From: an uncultured Myxococcales bacterium
Lineage (GTDB): Bacteria; Myxococcota_A; Polyangia; Polyangiales; Polyangiaceae
Direction of reading: 5' to 3'
Assembly: GCA_937872925.1 (NCBI GenBank)
Contig: CALMUT010000160.1
Span: forward strand, 1 to 64,000
Length of the DNA: 64,000 nt
Shown here: positions 32,671-40,765 of the stretch, one piece after another
How positions within the stretch are numbered: position 1 is the first letter of the stretch
Layout: each line of letters begins with the position of its first letter
Translations under genes and position numbers: made by a program
Notes under the pieces: generated by a model
What the model was told of the DNA's origin: nothing
The model's input: only the letters and a program-made list of their open reading frames with translations
The model's database searches: none

Positions 32671-34413
32671 TCAGATGTTGTCCCACACGAATTTTTCGTT
32701 CTCGAAAGCATGCACAGCGATGCCTTTGATCATTTCGTCGTCGTTGATGTCGATCAGACTGAAGTTGTGGCGCACGCGCCGCTGGGCCTGATTGGCGAAA
32801 ATCTTCAGGATGTCGACCTCTTTCGCGGCGCCCTCGCTGCCGTGCTCGGACAGCGAGGAGTTCACCCGGCTAAGGACGCACGCAAGAACGAAAAGATCTA
32901 TCATGATGTTTGCCAAGCGCCGCGAAGCCAGCTGCTTGCCGATGATGTTCTTGCCGTGCTTCCGCAAAATCCGGTCCACCGCGGCCGCCAGGTGCCGTGT
33001 GGAGTCCTCAAACACGGCGGCGGGCTCCCTCAGTGCCGGATCGATTAGCGAGAACCGGCTCTTGGCTCGCGGGTAGCCCGTGGCCAGTGTCGCGTGTTTC
33101 ATCGCGTATTGGCTCAGCACGCCGAACCCCTTGATGGGAGCGTCAAAAATGCCCTTCACGGTGGTCGACAGTTCCTTGAGTTGCCCGCCCACGTCGTTCA
33201 TCGCCGTCAGCGCGATGAAGAGACGCAAGATCTCGTTGGTGCCCTCGAAGATCCGATTGATACGGGCGTCCCGCACGATGCGCTCGTAGGGAAACTCGCA
33301 CATATAACCGTTGCCACCGGCGATCTGCAGCGCCTCATCCGCGGTCGTCCAGAGTGCTTCACTGGCGAAGACCTTGCTGATCGCGGCTTCCACTGCGTAC
33401 TCGTTGTAGCCCTGGTCGATCAGCATCGCGACAGTATCGACCACTGCCTCGGTTGCGTAGCAGTCGACGACCATCTGACCGACTTTGAGCTTGATGGATC
33501 CGTATTCGCGAATCGGCTGTCCGAAGGTCTCGCGTTCGTTGGCGTAGCGGGTGCTCATTTCGATCAGCTTCTTCATCCCGCCGATGCTGCCGCCGCCTAG
33601 TCCGGTGCGCCCACTGTTCAAGATCTGCATCGCCACCTTGAAGCCCTTGTTTTCTGGGCCGAGCAAGTTCTCCAGGGGCACGCGGACGTTGTCGAAGTTG
33701 ACCGTGGTGGTCGAACTCGCGCGCAGCCCCATCTTGTCTTCGTGAGGGCCAATCGACACGCCTTCCATGTCCTTGGTCACGATGAAGGCCGACATATGCG
33801 ACTTGCCAGCCTCGTCTCCGGTCTTGGCGAACACCGTGAAGAAACTGCCAATACCGCCGTTCGTGATCCACAGCTTGCTGCCGTTGATGACCCAATGGTC
33901 CCCGTCGCGCTGCGCGCGTGTTTTGATCGCCGCTGCATCCGAACCCGCTCCCGGTTCCGTCAAGCAAAAGGCCGCGATCATTTCTCCGGTGGCGAGCTTC
34001 GGCAGATACTTCTGTTTCTGCTCGTCCGTTCCAAATAAGATCAGCCCGCGCATCCCAATGGAGCTGTGAGCACCCACCGTCACCGCAACGGATGAGTCGT
34101 ATTTGGCGATCTCCTGCAGCGTCCGCGAGTAGGCCGTGCTCTTGAAACCGAGGCCGCCATACTCTTCGGGAATGATCAGCCCAAAGAGCCCGAACTCTTT
34201 GAGTTGCTCTACGAACTCCGGAGGCATCTCGCCAGCGCGATCCCACTTTCGGAAGTCCTCAGTGCGGGGGCCCAATAGTTGTTTCAATGAGTCGATGACG
34301 CCATGCAACGTTTCGCGCTGATCCTCCTGAACCCGGGGGAACGGCACAATGATCTGTTCCTCGATTACGCCCATGCACAAAGACCGCATGAAGCTCTTGT
34401 CTACGTCGACCAT
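32671..34413 (-). CDS. Acyl-CoA dehydrogenase (very-long-chain / ACAD9-like)
   Basis: The 580-residue flavoenzyme starts at the ATG at 34413 with GGAGG seven bases upstream; the GTG at 34425 is less likely. It catalyses the first, FAD-dependent step of fatty acid beta-oxidation. The N-terminal helical domain has LFGLIIPEEYGGLGF. The FAD/acyl site reads CLTEPGAGSDAAAIKT and WVINGSKLWITNGG. The catalytic glutamate lies in RIFEGTNEILRLF. A C-terminal extension of about 180 residues (beyond about 400) is as in VLCAD/ACAD9-type enzymes rather than 380-residue short-chain forms. It is divergent from the VOC gene. Confidence 0.93.
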   Translation of the reverse strand: MVDVDKSFMRSLCMGVIEEQIIVPFPRVQEDQRETLHGVIDSLKQLLGPRTEDFRKWDRAGEMPPEFVEQLKEFGLFGLIIPEEYGGLGFKSTAYSRTLQEIAKYDSSVAVTVGAHSSIGMRGLILFGTDEQKQKYLPKLATGEMIAAFCLTEPGAGSDAAAIKTRAQRDGDHWVINGSKLWITNGGIGSFFTVFAKTGDEAGKSHMSAFIVTKDMEGVSIGPHEDKMGLRASSTTTVNFDNVRVPLENLLGPENKGFKVAMQILNSGRTGLGGGSIGGMKKLIEMSTRYANERETFGQPIREYGSIKLKVGQMVVDCYATEAVVDTVAMLIDQGYNEYAVEAAISKVFASEALWTTADEALQIAGGNGYMCEFPYERIVRDARINRIFEGTNEILRLFIALTAMNDVGGQLKELSTTVKGIFDAPIKGFGVLSQYAMKHATLATGYPRAKSRFSLIDPALREPAAVFEDSTRHLAAAVDRILRKHGKNIIGKQLASRRLANIMIDLFVLACVLSRVNSSLSEHGSEGAAKEVDILKIFANQAQRRVRHNFSLIDINDDEMIKGIAVHAFENEKFVWDNI

Positions 34414-34634
34414 GGCCACCTCCACTCACGCTGTTAGGACCCGGCTCAAGCGTAGGCACGAAGCCTCACGGATCGAAGTGGGAAATCGTCCTCCGGGGAG
34501 GCGCCAGAAACTCGATCCACGCCGTCGCCCCGTCCCTCACCCTCGGAAACCGGCGCTTTTGGTCGGATCTTGCTCCGACTTGACGGCCTCTAACCGCCTT
34601 GACACGAGATCGATCTTCAAGAGGAGGAAGGCAT

Positions 34635-35393
34635 ATGAGCACATACACCCCGGGTCGATTCATCTGGCACGAGATCTTCACGAGCGACGTCGAGAAGACC
34701 AAGGCGTTCTATTCGAAGGTTGCCGGCTGGACGACCCAGACAATGAACATGACGGGCATGGACTACACCATGTTCCTGGCAGGCGAGGAGCAGATCGGCG
34801 GGATCATGAGCCTCGCGATGATCCCCACGGAGGGCGTCCCGCCCCATTGGCTCGGCTACGTTTCCGTCCCCAACGTGGACGAGGCTGCGGCGGCCACCAA
34901 GAGCGGTGGCGGCACGGTGCTCAAAGCGCCCGAAGACATTCCGAACATGGGCCGCTTCGCGGTGCTGCAGGATCCGCAGGGCGCTGTTTTCGCCGCGTTC
35001 AAGGGTAACGACGGGGATCAGCCCGAAGTTGACAAGCCGAAGATGGGCACAATTGTCTGGGACCACTTGAACACCAGCGACGTTCCGGCGGCGCTCAAGT
35101 TCTACGAGAAAGTCTTCGCCTGGAAGGCCGGCGAGTTTGGACCAGGCATGCCAGTGTTCAAGCGCAGCGGCGACAAATTCGGTGGGGGCCTCGGGGAAGC
35201 ACCTCCCGGTTCACCGCCGCACTGGCTTGCGCACATCCTGGTGAAGGACCTGGCAGCGGCCCGCAAGCTAGTGACTGAGGAGTCGGGCAAAGTGCTGATG
35301 GAGGAAATCGCGGTTCCCAACATCGGCAAGTTTGCGGTGATCCAAGACAACGTGGGCGCCGTCGTCGCGCTATTCCAAGACACCAACGGCTGA
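34635..35393 (+). CDS. VOC-family protein (two glyoxalase-like domains)
   Basis: The product has 252 residues, and GAGGAGGAAG precedes the ATG. Two vicinal-oxygen-chelate modules are in tandem: FIWHEIFTSDVEKTKAFYSKV (about 9-29) to FAVLQDPQGAVFAAF, then IVWDHLNTSDVPAALKFYEKV (about 138-158) to FAVIQDNVGAVVALF. This paired-module design is typical of small VOC proteins related to glyoxalase, dioxygenase and bleomycin-resistance proteins. The reaction cannot be inferred. A terminator hairpin follows. Confidence 0.9.
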   Translation: MSTYTPGRFIWHEIFTSDVEKTKAFYSKVAGWTTQTMNMTGMDYTMFLAGEEQIGGIMSLAMIPTEGVPPHWLGYVSVPNVDEAAAATKSGGGTVLKAPEDIPNMGRFAVLQDPQGAVFAAFKGNDGDQPEVDKPKMGTIVWDHLNTSDVPAALKFYEKVFAWKAGEFGPGMPVFKRSGDKFGGGLGEAPPGSPPHWLAHILVKDLAAARKLVTEESGKVLMEEIAVPNIGKFAVIQDNVGAVVALFQDTNG

Positions 35394-35411
35394 CAAAAGC
35401 GGTAGGCTTTC

Positions 35412-35455
35412 CCGAGGGTAGCGTCAGATGGCACTGCCCTCGGCTTTCGTTTGTT
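35412..35455 (+). terminator. Intrinsic terminator-like hairpin after the VOC gene
   Basis: CCGAGGGTAG (35412-35421) pairs with CTGCCCTCGG (35434-35443) with one G-U wobble, leaving a 12-base loop, followed by the T-rich CTTTCGTTTGTT. It is 18 bases after the VOC stop codon. Confidence 0.65.
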
Positions 35456-35470
35456 GCAAGACGCTAGTCG

Positions 35471-36496
35471 ATGCTATCTGCGTCAAAGATGCTTCGAAAG
35501 CTGCTTCCCTTCGGGCTGCGTGCCGCATGCGCCAGCGTGCTTTGCCTCGGTCTTCTGCCCCAGTGTGACAAGAAGTCCGCCGGCAATGACGCTGCGCCGG
35601 CAGCTTCGCCCCCTGCGCCCAGCGCTCGCTTGCCTGTTGCCTCCGCGTCCGCGGCGACAGCCACGCTCCCCGATGCAACACCCGACGCGCAGAGCGACCT
35701 GCCCAAGGCGCGCACCGACGGTTGTGAAGACGGCATGGTGCGCGTGGAGGGCGAGTACTGTCCGGGCGTCATTCAGACCTGCGAGGAACACCACCCGGAG
35801 TACGTCGCCCGCAAGTCCGATCCTAATGTGAGCGAGCGCTGCAACAAGTACAAGCCAAGCAAGTGCATCTCCAAAGAGAAGGTCAAGCTTTCGTTCTGCA
35901 TGGATCGCTACGAGTACCCAAACAAACCCGGCGAGCTTCCCTGGGTGCTGACGTCCTGGATCCAAGCCCGGGAGAAATGCCAAAAGCTCGGCAAGCGCTT
36001 GTGCACTGAAGACGAGTTCAATCTCGCCTGCGAAGGGCCGGAGATGCTCCCGTATGTATACGGTCATGTGCGCGACCCGTCGAAGTGCAACATCGACAAG
36101 GAATACCGGCAGCCCGACCAGTCCCGACAGATGAAGACCTATTTGGCATGCCCGGACGACGAGTTTTGCAGTTCGGAGATGAAACGCTTGGACCAACGCC
36201 ATAAGATCGGATCCACGCATAGCTGCGTGTCCTGGGCCGGCGTCGTCGACATGAACGGGAACGTCAACGAGTGGGTGGAGTTACCTGGCAAGGAGCACCC
36301 GCACCGCAGCGGACTCAAAGGTGGCTGGTGGGGCCCGGTTCGCAACCGCTGCCGCCCCACGGTGAAGTTCCACAAGGAATTCGACTACGGCTACGAGGCG
36401 GGCTTTCGCTGCTGTGCGGACGCCAAGGACCCAGGTGCAGCAGCGGACGCCAAGAGCCCAGGCGCAGCGCCCGTAGCGCCAAGCGCGAATCCGTAG
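35471..36496 (+). CDS. FGE/SUMF1-fold lipoprotein-like protein A
   Basis: The frame encodes 341 residues with an N-terminal export signal (LRAACASVLCLGLLPQC; an imperfect lipobox) and an Ala/Pro/Ser linker. From about residue 85 the protein follows the formylglycine-generating-enzyme (FGE-sulfatase) fold: GMVRVEGEYC, FCMDRYEYPNKPGE, RLCTEDEFNLACEG, VVDMNGNVNEWVE, KGGWWGPVRNRC and AGFRCC. Of the two active-site cysteines of true FGE, only the second position (RNRC) appears kept, the other being Pro. Formylglycine synthesis is therefore doubtful and a structural or binding role is possible. It is a paralogue of the gene at 38964. Confidence 0.82.
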   Translation: MLSASKMLRKLLPFGLRAACASVLCLGLLPQCDKKSAGNDAAPAASPPAPSARLPVASASAATATLPDATPDAQSDLPKARTDGCEDGMVRVEGEYCPGVIQTCEEHHPEYVARKSDPNVSERCNKYKPSKCISKEKVKLSFCMDRYEYPNKPGELPWVLTSWIQAREKCQKLGKRLCTEDEFNLACEGPEMLPYVYGHVRDPSKCNIDKEYRQPDQSRQMKTYLACPDDEFCSSEMKRLDQRHKIGSTHSCVSWAGVVDMNGNVNEWVELPGKEHPHRSGLKGGWWGPVRNRCRPTVKFHKEFDYGYEAGFRCCADAKDPGAAADAKSPGAAPVAPSANP

Positions 36497-36560
36497 TGGA
36501 AGCTGAGATGAGGGTTGGGGGCGCAGCGCTGCTCGCGATGCGCCAGGCGTCCCGCGGAGT

Positions 36561-37832
36561 TCAGCGCGGTCGGCCTTGGGCAATCCAGCTCTCCAGGACC
36601 TGGATGTCTTCGGCAGGAAGCGCCGGCATGCCCAGCGGCATCCCCCTCAAGTCCGGTCGCGGTTTGCCGGCCTGTTCGTCATGCCGCGCCCATAGCGCAG
36701 CGACGATGCGCGGCGCGCCGTCTTTTGGAGAAAACACGCTGTGGCGCTCGCCGTCATCGGCAACGTAGCCGCTGGCGATCCCCGAATACTTGCTCAGATC
36801 CAGGTGGCGCGGCTTGTAGCCGAAGCCTCCGGTATTGCCCGGCCCGCCGTCGCCTTTGGCGATATCCGGATTGCCATGACAGTGAGCGCAGGTTCGGTTC
36901 AGGACTTTCTCCTGCACTTCGGCGAAGGACACTTTGCGGTCCAGCTTTGCAAGGCGCTTGGGCACCGGGTGCACCGCCGCGGGTTTGAGCGGCGCGTGCA
37001 GGATGTATTCGGCGACGTCCCGGGCCTGCGCCTTGGTCAGGCCGAGATTGGGCATCAGCGTGCCCGGCTTCATCTTCTCGGGCTCCTCCAACCAGGCAAC
37101 CAGAGTGTCCGGAGACAGCCGCTCGCGCGTGAAGCGAAGGTCCGGCGCCAGCTCGATGGCGGCATTGGACTCTCCCTGCTTCAGCGCGGGCTTAGCGGGA
37201 AGATCCGCCCCGGTAAACAGATGGCAAGTGCCGCAAGCCCGGGTCTCAAGCAGGGTGCGGCCCGCCTCCGCGTTGGCCTTCCAACTCTGCTCCTTCGATG
37301 CCGGCTCGCCGGCGGTCAAATAGGCAGCGACGTCAGCTGCCTGCTGGGACGAAAGTGCGAGCCGCGGCATGCTGGGGACCAGATTCGGTCGCAAGTCCTG
37401 GGGTTGCTCCAGGAATGCCGTAAGCCACTGCTTGCGGAGACGCTTCCCGGCACCTTCCAGCGACGGCACGTGCTGCACCATCATGACGTTCTTCTTCCAC
37501 TTGGCTACCTTCGCAGTATCGGCGACTTTGAATTTGCCGCTGATGATGTCGCGATGACATTGGAAGCAGTCTTTGTGAAAATCTGCGGCCTCGAGACCGG
37601 TGCCGGCGTGGCAGCGATTACACTCGAAGGTCTTGACCAATTCTTTTCCCCGCTCAGCGTTTCCAAGCAGCTCCGGTTTCGGTGGAGGCTGCTTTTCGGA
37701 AGAAGCGGGAGCAGGCTCCGGGGCGGCGCTCGCGCTCGTCCCGGAACCGGCTGGAGTCTCTTTCTTGCAAGCTCCCGGGAGCAGCAGCCCGATGATGACG
37801 AGGGCTGCCGGCCCAGTAGCGTGTCGAATCAT
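36561..37832 (-). CDS. Tetraheme lipoprotein cytochrome c
   Basis: Starting at the ATG at 37832 the product is 423 residues. The signal ends in LLLPGAC, followed by a Pro/Ser/Ala linker. Four CxxCH heme motifs are present in order: CNRCH, CFQCH, CGTCH and CAHCH. The domains around them look like cytochrome c class I folds with Met-containing loops (LVPSMPRLAL, GTLMPNLGL). The C terminus has MPLGMPALPAEDIQVLESWI, as in cytochrome c domains. It is probably outer-leaflet or periplasm-exposed and transfers electrons; the partner is unknown. It sits between two FGE-fold lipoprotein genes and directly upstream of nothing else on its strand. A link to NirS is conceivable but not shown. Confidence 0.85.
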   Translation of the reverse strand: MIRHATGPAALVIIGLLLPGACKKETPAGSGTSASAAPEPAPASSEKQPPPKPELLGNAERGKELVKTFECNRCHAGTGLEAADFHKDCFQCHRDIISGKFKVADTAKVAKWKKNVMMVQHVPSLEGAGKRLRKQWLTAFLEQPQDLRPNLVPSMPRLALSSQQAADVAAYLTAGEPASKEQSWKANAEAGRTLLETRACGTCHLFTGADLPAKPALKQGESNAAIELAPDLRFTRERLSPDTLVAWLEEPEKMKPGTLMPNLGLTKAQARDVAEYILHAPLKPAAVHPVPKRLAKLDRKVSFAEVQEKVLNRTCAHCHGNPDIAKGDGGPGNTGGFGYKPRHLDLSKYSGIASGYVADDGERHSVFSPKDGAPRIVAALWARHDEQAGKPRPDLRGMPLGMPALPAEDIQVLESWIAQGRPR

Positions 37833-37843
37833 GCAGTCGGATC

Positions 37844-38509
37844 TCAAGCGGTGGTGCGGCATACGCTAGCACTGGAAGCCATGGCTTCGCAGCGCTTTAG
37901 CGCCAGCTTCTTCCCCTTGGAGTCGCCCGCCTTCGCGCGCAGCTCCGCAAGTACCGCATAGCCCTCGGGCGTAGCGATCAAGTCCTTCTTGGCGAGCTTT
38001 TCCAGGATGTCGCGCGCTTCACTGCGGCTCGAGTCCACGCGGGAGAGCGCTTCGGCGAGCTCGGTCTGCACGGCGGGGTCGTCCTTCTTAATGGTGTTGA
38101 CGGTGCGCAGAGTATTGACAGCGAAGGTCAAGTTCGCCGCGCGTTCCTTGGCGTCTTTGCCGACCCAGTGGCTCTGAGCGTAGCTGGGGACTTCGCTAGC
38201 AATGTCGAGCTTGCCGTTGTTGCGTGCGATGGCAACGGCCAGGACGCGCTGGGCGCGCTCGGTCAGCTTGCTCTTCTTTGCGTTCAAGCTGGCAACGTGC
38301 GGCATGATCCGGACGATGGTTGCAGCAGCTTGTGCGGTCTTGCCTTGCTCGAGTTGTTTTTCGGCCATGGCAATGCCCATGGGGCGGAAGTCGACTTCGA
38401 TCTCCGGGAAGTAAGACCCGCCACACGCTGCGGCCTCACCCACGCCACTGGTAGCAACCATCAACGCACCCAAACCCGCGAAAACCGACTTCATCATCTT
38501 GCTCTTCAT
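37844..38509 (-). CDS. Secreted helical protein (TPR-like)
   Basis: With the ATG at 38509 and the strong ribosome-binding site GGAGGAG, the product is 221 residues. The signal peptide (SVFAGLGALMVATSGVGEA) is cleaved near AACGGS. The mature part has alpha-helical repeat character (AEKQLEQGKTAQAAATIVRIM, AQRVLAVAIARNN, AVQTELAEALSRVD, EARDILEKLAKK), suggesting TPR-like helices. It precedes the tetraheme cytochrome by 11 bases on the same strand, so the two are probably co-transcribed. The ~450-base upstream gap holds the heptamer array. Function unknown. Confidence 0.75.
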   Translation of the reverse strand: MKSKMMKSVFAGLGALMVATSGVGEAAACGGSYFPEIEVDFRPMGIAMAEKQLEQGKTAQAAATIVRIMPHVASLNAKKSKLTERAQRVLAVAIARNNGKLDIASEVPSYAQSHWVGKDAKERAANLTFAVNTLRTVNTIKKDDPAVQTELAEALSRVDSSRSEARDILEKLAKKDLIATPEGYAVLAELRAKAGDSKGKKLALKRCEAMASSASVCRTTA

Positions 38510-38963
38510 GACCTTTTCTCCTCCTGAGTAACTCCGACTGACACTCTCAACGCGCGAGCGTTCCCGTTTGTGACAGTGCATCCGACGAATTCTTTGTAGA
38601 GCAAGTCGCGGGCCAACCCGATTTGACGGCACTTCCTCCCAGGCGCCGCAGAAAAACGTGGACGCGCTGCCACTGCCCCTGTGTCCACGCGACCAATTTC
38701 CCTACAAACCCCGGGAAAATCCCCAAAGGAAGCAATACACCGGGGCTGACGTAAGATGATGTGGGTGGACGCGTCACGCGTCACAGTGTGACGCCCCCAA
38801 CGTGACGCCGTGGTTTGTGGGGGTTCAGCCGGGAGCCCCGGATTCGTCCTAGGCGCGGAGCTGGGAGGCTCGCGCCGGGCCCGGTCCAGGGCGCGGCATT
38901 TGTGCGGCTTGGGGAGGAGTTCAGGAGCTTGGATCGCATGCCCGGGCCAGGTACAAGGCCGCC
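38510..38963. other. 454-base intergenic region between divergent genes
   Basis: The largest gene-free gap of the window. I see no credible coding frame. Its notable content is the four-copy GCGTCAC heptamer array described separately. A CGTGGAC/GTCCACG inverted repeat lies further towards the secreted-protein gene, with a GGAGGAG ribosome-binding site at that gene's start. The part next to the FGE-fold gene B is GC-rich without a clear promoter hexamer. Confidence 0.7.
38771..38808. promoter_or_regulatory. Four-copy GCGTCAC/GTGACGC heptamer array (operator candidate)
   Basis: GCGTCAC occurs at 38771-38777 and 38778-38784, and its reverse complement GTGACGC at 38788-38794 and 38802-38808. 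The two central copies make a perfect 17-base palindrome, GCGTCACAGTGTGACGC, with a one-base centre. Four 7-mers in 38 bases in a divergent intergenic gap looks like a multi-site operator. The regulator is unknown. Confidence 0.55.
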
Positions 38964-40106
38964 ATGCGCCTGCTACTGACTGCTCCTCTAGCCCTCACGA
39001 TTGCCTGCGGAGCTGCGCCTCCGCCGGAGCCCTCCGCGGGTGAGCCTACGGCCGCTACGCCCCCCGCAGCGAGCAACCCGCCGCCGCCCACCGCGCCGGT
39101 CGCAAGTGTGGCGCCCGCCCCGACGGAGACTGCCACGGCACCTGTGCAGGAGGTGCCGGATACCACGGGCGCCTGCACTGCGGGAATGGTGCTCGTGGAA
39201 GGCGAGTACTGCACGAAGGTGGAACAGAAGTGTAGCAAGAGCTGGTACGCCGAATGGAACAAGAAGAAGGTCTGCGAAGACTTCGAACCCAAGAGCGTGT
39301 GCATTGGCAAGCGCATCAAGAAGCGCTTCTGTATCGACAAGTACTCTTGGCCCAACAAAGCCGGTGAGCGCCCAGAAGTAATGAACAACTTCTACCAAGC
39401 GCAGGTCAAGTGCGCAGCCGTTGGGAAGCGCATGTGCACGGAAAGTGAGTGGACCTTCTCCTGCGAGGGCCCTGACATGAAGCCGTTCCCTTACGGCTAC
39501 AAGCGCGACAGCACCAAGTGCAACGGCGACCACCAGTGGGACGGACCGGATATGAAGAAAGTCGCGAGGCGCGACCCGAAGGAACTGGCGCGCCTTTGGA
39601 AAGGTGTTCGCAGTGGCAACCAGCCTGAGTGCGTCAGCGACTTCGGCGTGCACGACCTTCCAGCAAACAACGACGAAGTCGTCGCCAATGAGCAGCCCGT
39701 GGGCAACTGGAAAGCCAAGTACGACAGTGTGCACACTGGGGGCCCCTGGTACGAAGGCGTGCGCAACCAATGCCGCCCCAAGATCTACACCCACGACGAG
39801 GGCTTCTATTACTACTTCCTCGGCTTCCGCTGCTGCTCAGAGCCAGACGGCAAAGTGACAGACCCCCGCACACCGCACCAACGCACTAAGAAGTGGGACT
39901 TCGAGCGCATCGAGAGACTCGCAAACACCACCCGGGCCGAAGTCAAAGAAGCCCTCGAAAAAAAGGCAAAAGGCACCTGCAGCTGCAGCGCCCGAGACGT
40001 GAAGTGCAAGACCCTATGCGGCAGCTTGCTTGGCCCCGAGGCCAAGGACGTTGATCTGAAGAAACTGCGTGAAGAACGGGCTAAGGCGCCGCCCGCCAAG
40101 AAGTAG
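38964..40106 (+). CDS. FGE/SUMF1-fold lipoprotein-like protein B
   Basis: This 380-residue protein has a signal ending in LTIAC (lipobox-like) and a ~55-residue Pro/Ala/Thr linker. The FGE-like domain (about 75-290) shows GMVLVEGEYC, RFCIDKYSWPNKAGE, RMCTESEWTFSCEG, GVRNQCRP and LGFRCC, closely parallel to protein A at 35471. A charged C-terminal extension (about 300-380) is unique, with EVKEALEKKAKGTCSCS, a second Cys cluster and a basic end. As in A, one of the two FGE active-site cysteines appears to be missing. The gene starts 155 bases after the heptamer array. Confidence 0.82.
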   Translation: MRLLLTAPLALTIACGAAPPPEPSAGEPTAATPPAASNPPPPTAPVASVAPAPTETATAPVQEVPDTTGACTAGMVLVEGEYCTKVEQKCSKSWYAEWNKKKVCEDFEPKSVCIGKRIKKRFCIDKYSWPNKAGERPEVMNNFYQAQVKCAAVGKRMCTESEWTFSCEGPDMKPFPYGYKRDSTKCNGDHQWDGPDMKKVARRDPKELARLWKGVRSGNQPECVSDFGVHDLPANNDEVVANEQPVGNWKAKYDSVHTGGPWYEGVRNQCRPKIYTHDEGFYYYFLGFRCCSEPDGKVTDPRTPHQRTKKWDFERIERLANTTRAEVKEALEKKAKGTCSCSARDVKCKTLCGSLLGPEAKDVDLKKLREERAKAPPAKK

Positions 40107-40110
40107 CTTC

Positions 40111-40125
40111 GGAGGCTTTGCCTCC
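40111..40125 (+). terminator. Short hairpin after FGE-fold gene B
   Basis: GGAGGC and GCCTCC form a 6-bp stem around TTT, five bases after the stop codon. No U tract follows, so it may instead modulate expression of the next gene. Confidence 0.3.
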
Positions 40126-40170
40126 CGCCGCGGTCTGTGCGAAACCGCGTTCCGAACTTGGGAGGACACC

Positions 40171-40683
40171 ATGAAACACTTCGCTTTCGGATTCGCGCTT
40201 TTGGGATGTACTGCCCTCGCCTGTGGCAGCGACGACAGTGGCGGCAGCTCGACGCCCGGTGGCTGCCAAGCAAATCCATATTCGTGCGCCGCGGACCAAA
40301 CCTGCTGGCCCAACGCGGCGGGCAATGCTCTTGAGTGCCTGCCGGCAAATGCTACCAAGCCAGCCGGCTCAAGCTGCGTGAACCTCGCAGGCACGGCGGA
40401 TTGTGGCGCCGGTATGTTCTGCTTCCCGAATGCGGCCACGCCGCAAACCGGGACCTGCTCCCCGTTCTGTCAGGGAACGTCCTGTGCCGGCGGTGCAGCC
40501 TGTGCCACGGTGAAGATCATCAATACTGCGATCCAGGTCAACGTCTGTATGCCAGGCGGCGGTACCGGCGGCGCAGGCGGCACGGGTGGAGCGGGCGGCA
40601 GCGACGCCGGCAGCGGTGCAGCCGCAGGTACGGGAGCCACGGCCGGAGCCGGTGGCAGCAGCGACGCCGGCGCGGGCGACTGA
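40171..40683 (+). CDS. Cys-containing lipoprotein with Gly/Ala-rich tail
   Basis: From the ATG at 40171 (GGAGG upstream) the product is 170 residues. The signal ends in LGCTALAC with a lipobox-like LAC. The middle (about 30-125) carries about ten cysteines in short loops (GGCQANPYSCAADQTCWP, CGAGMFCFP, CSPFCQGTSC). The last 45 residues are a Gly/Ala/Ser repeat (GGTGGAGGTGGAGG-type), a feature of Polyangia surface lipoproteins. No function is known. It lies 64 bases downstream of FGE-fold gene B on the same strand. Confidence 0.75.
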   Translation: MKHFAFGFALLGCTALACGSDDSGGSSTPGGCQANPYSCAADQTCWPNAAGNALECLPANATKPAGSSCVNLAGTADCGAGMFCFPNAATPQTGTCSPFCQGTSCAGGAACATVKIINTAIQVNVCMPGGGTGGAGGTGGAGGSDAGSGAAAGTGATAGAGGSSDAGAGD

Positions 40684-40765
40684 AGTACGAAGCCTCGCGG
40701 GCGCCGTTCGAGGCGCGGCACGCGCAGATTGATTTTTGCCCGCGTTGGCAGGCAATGTGGCGGCA

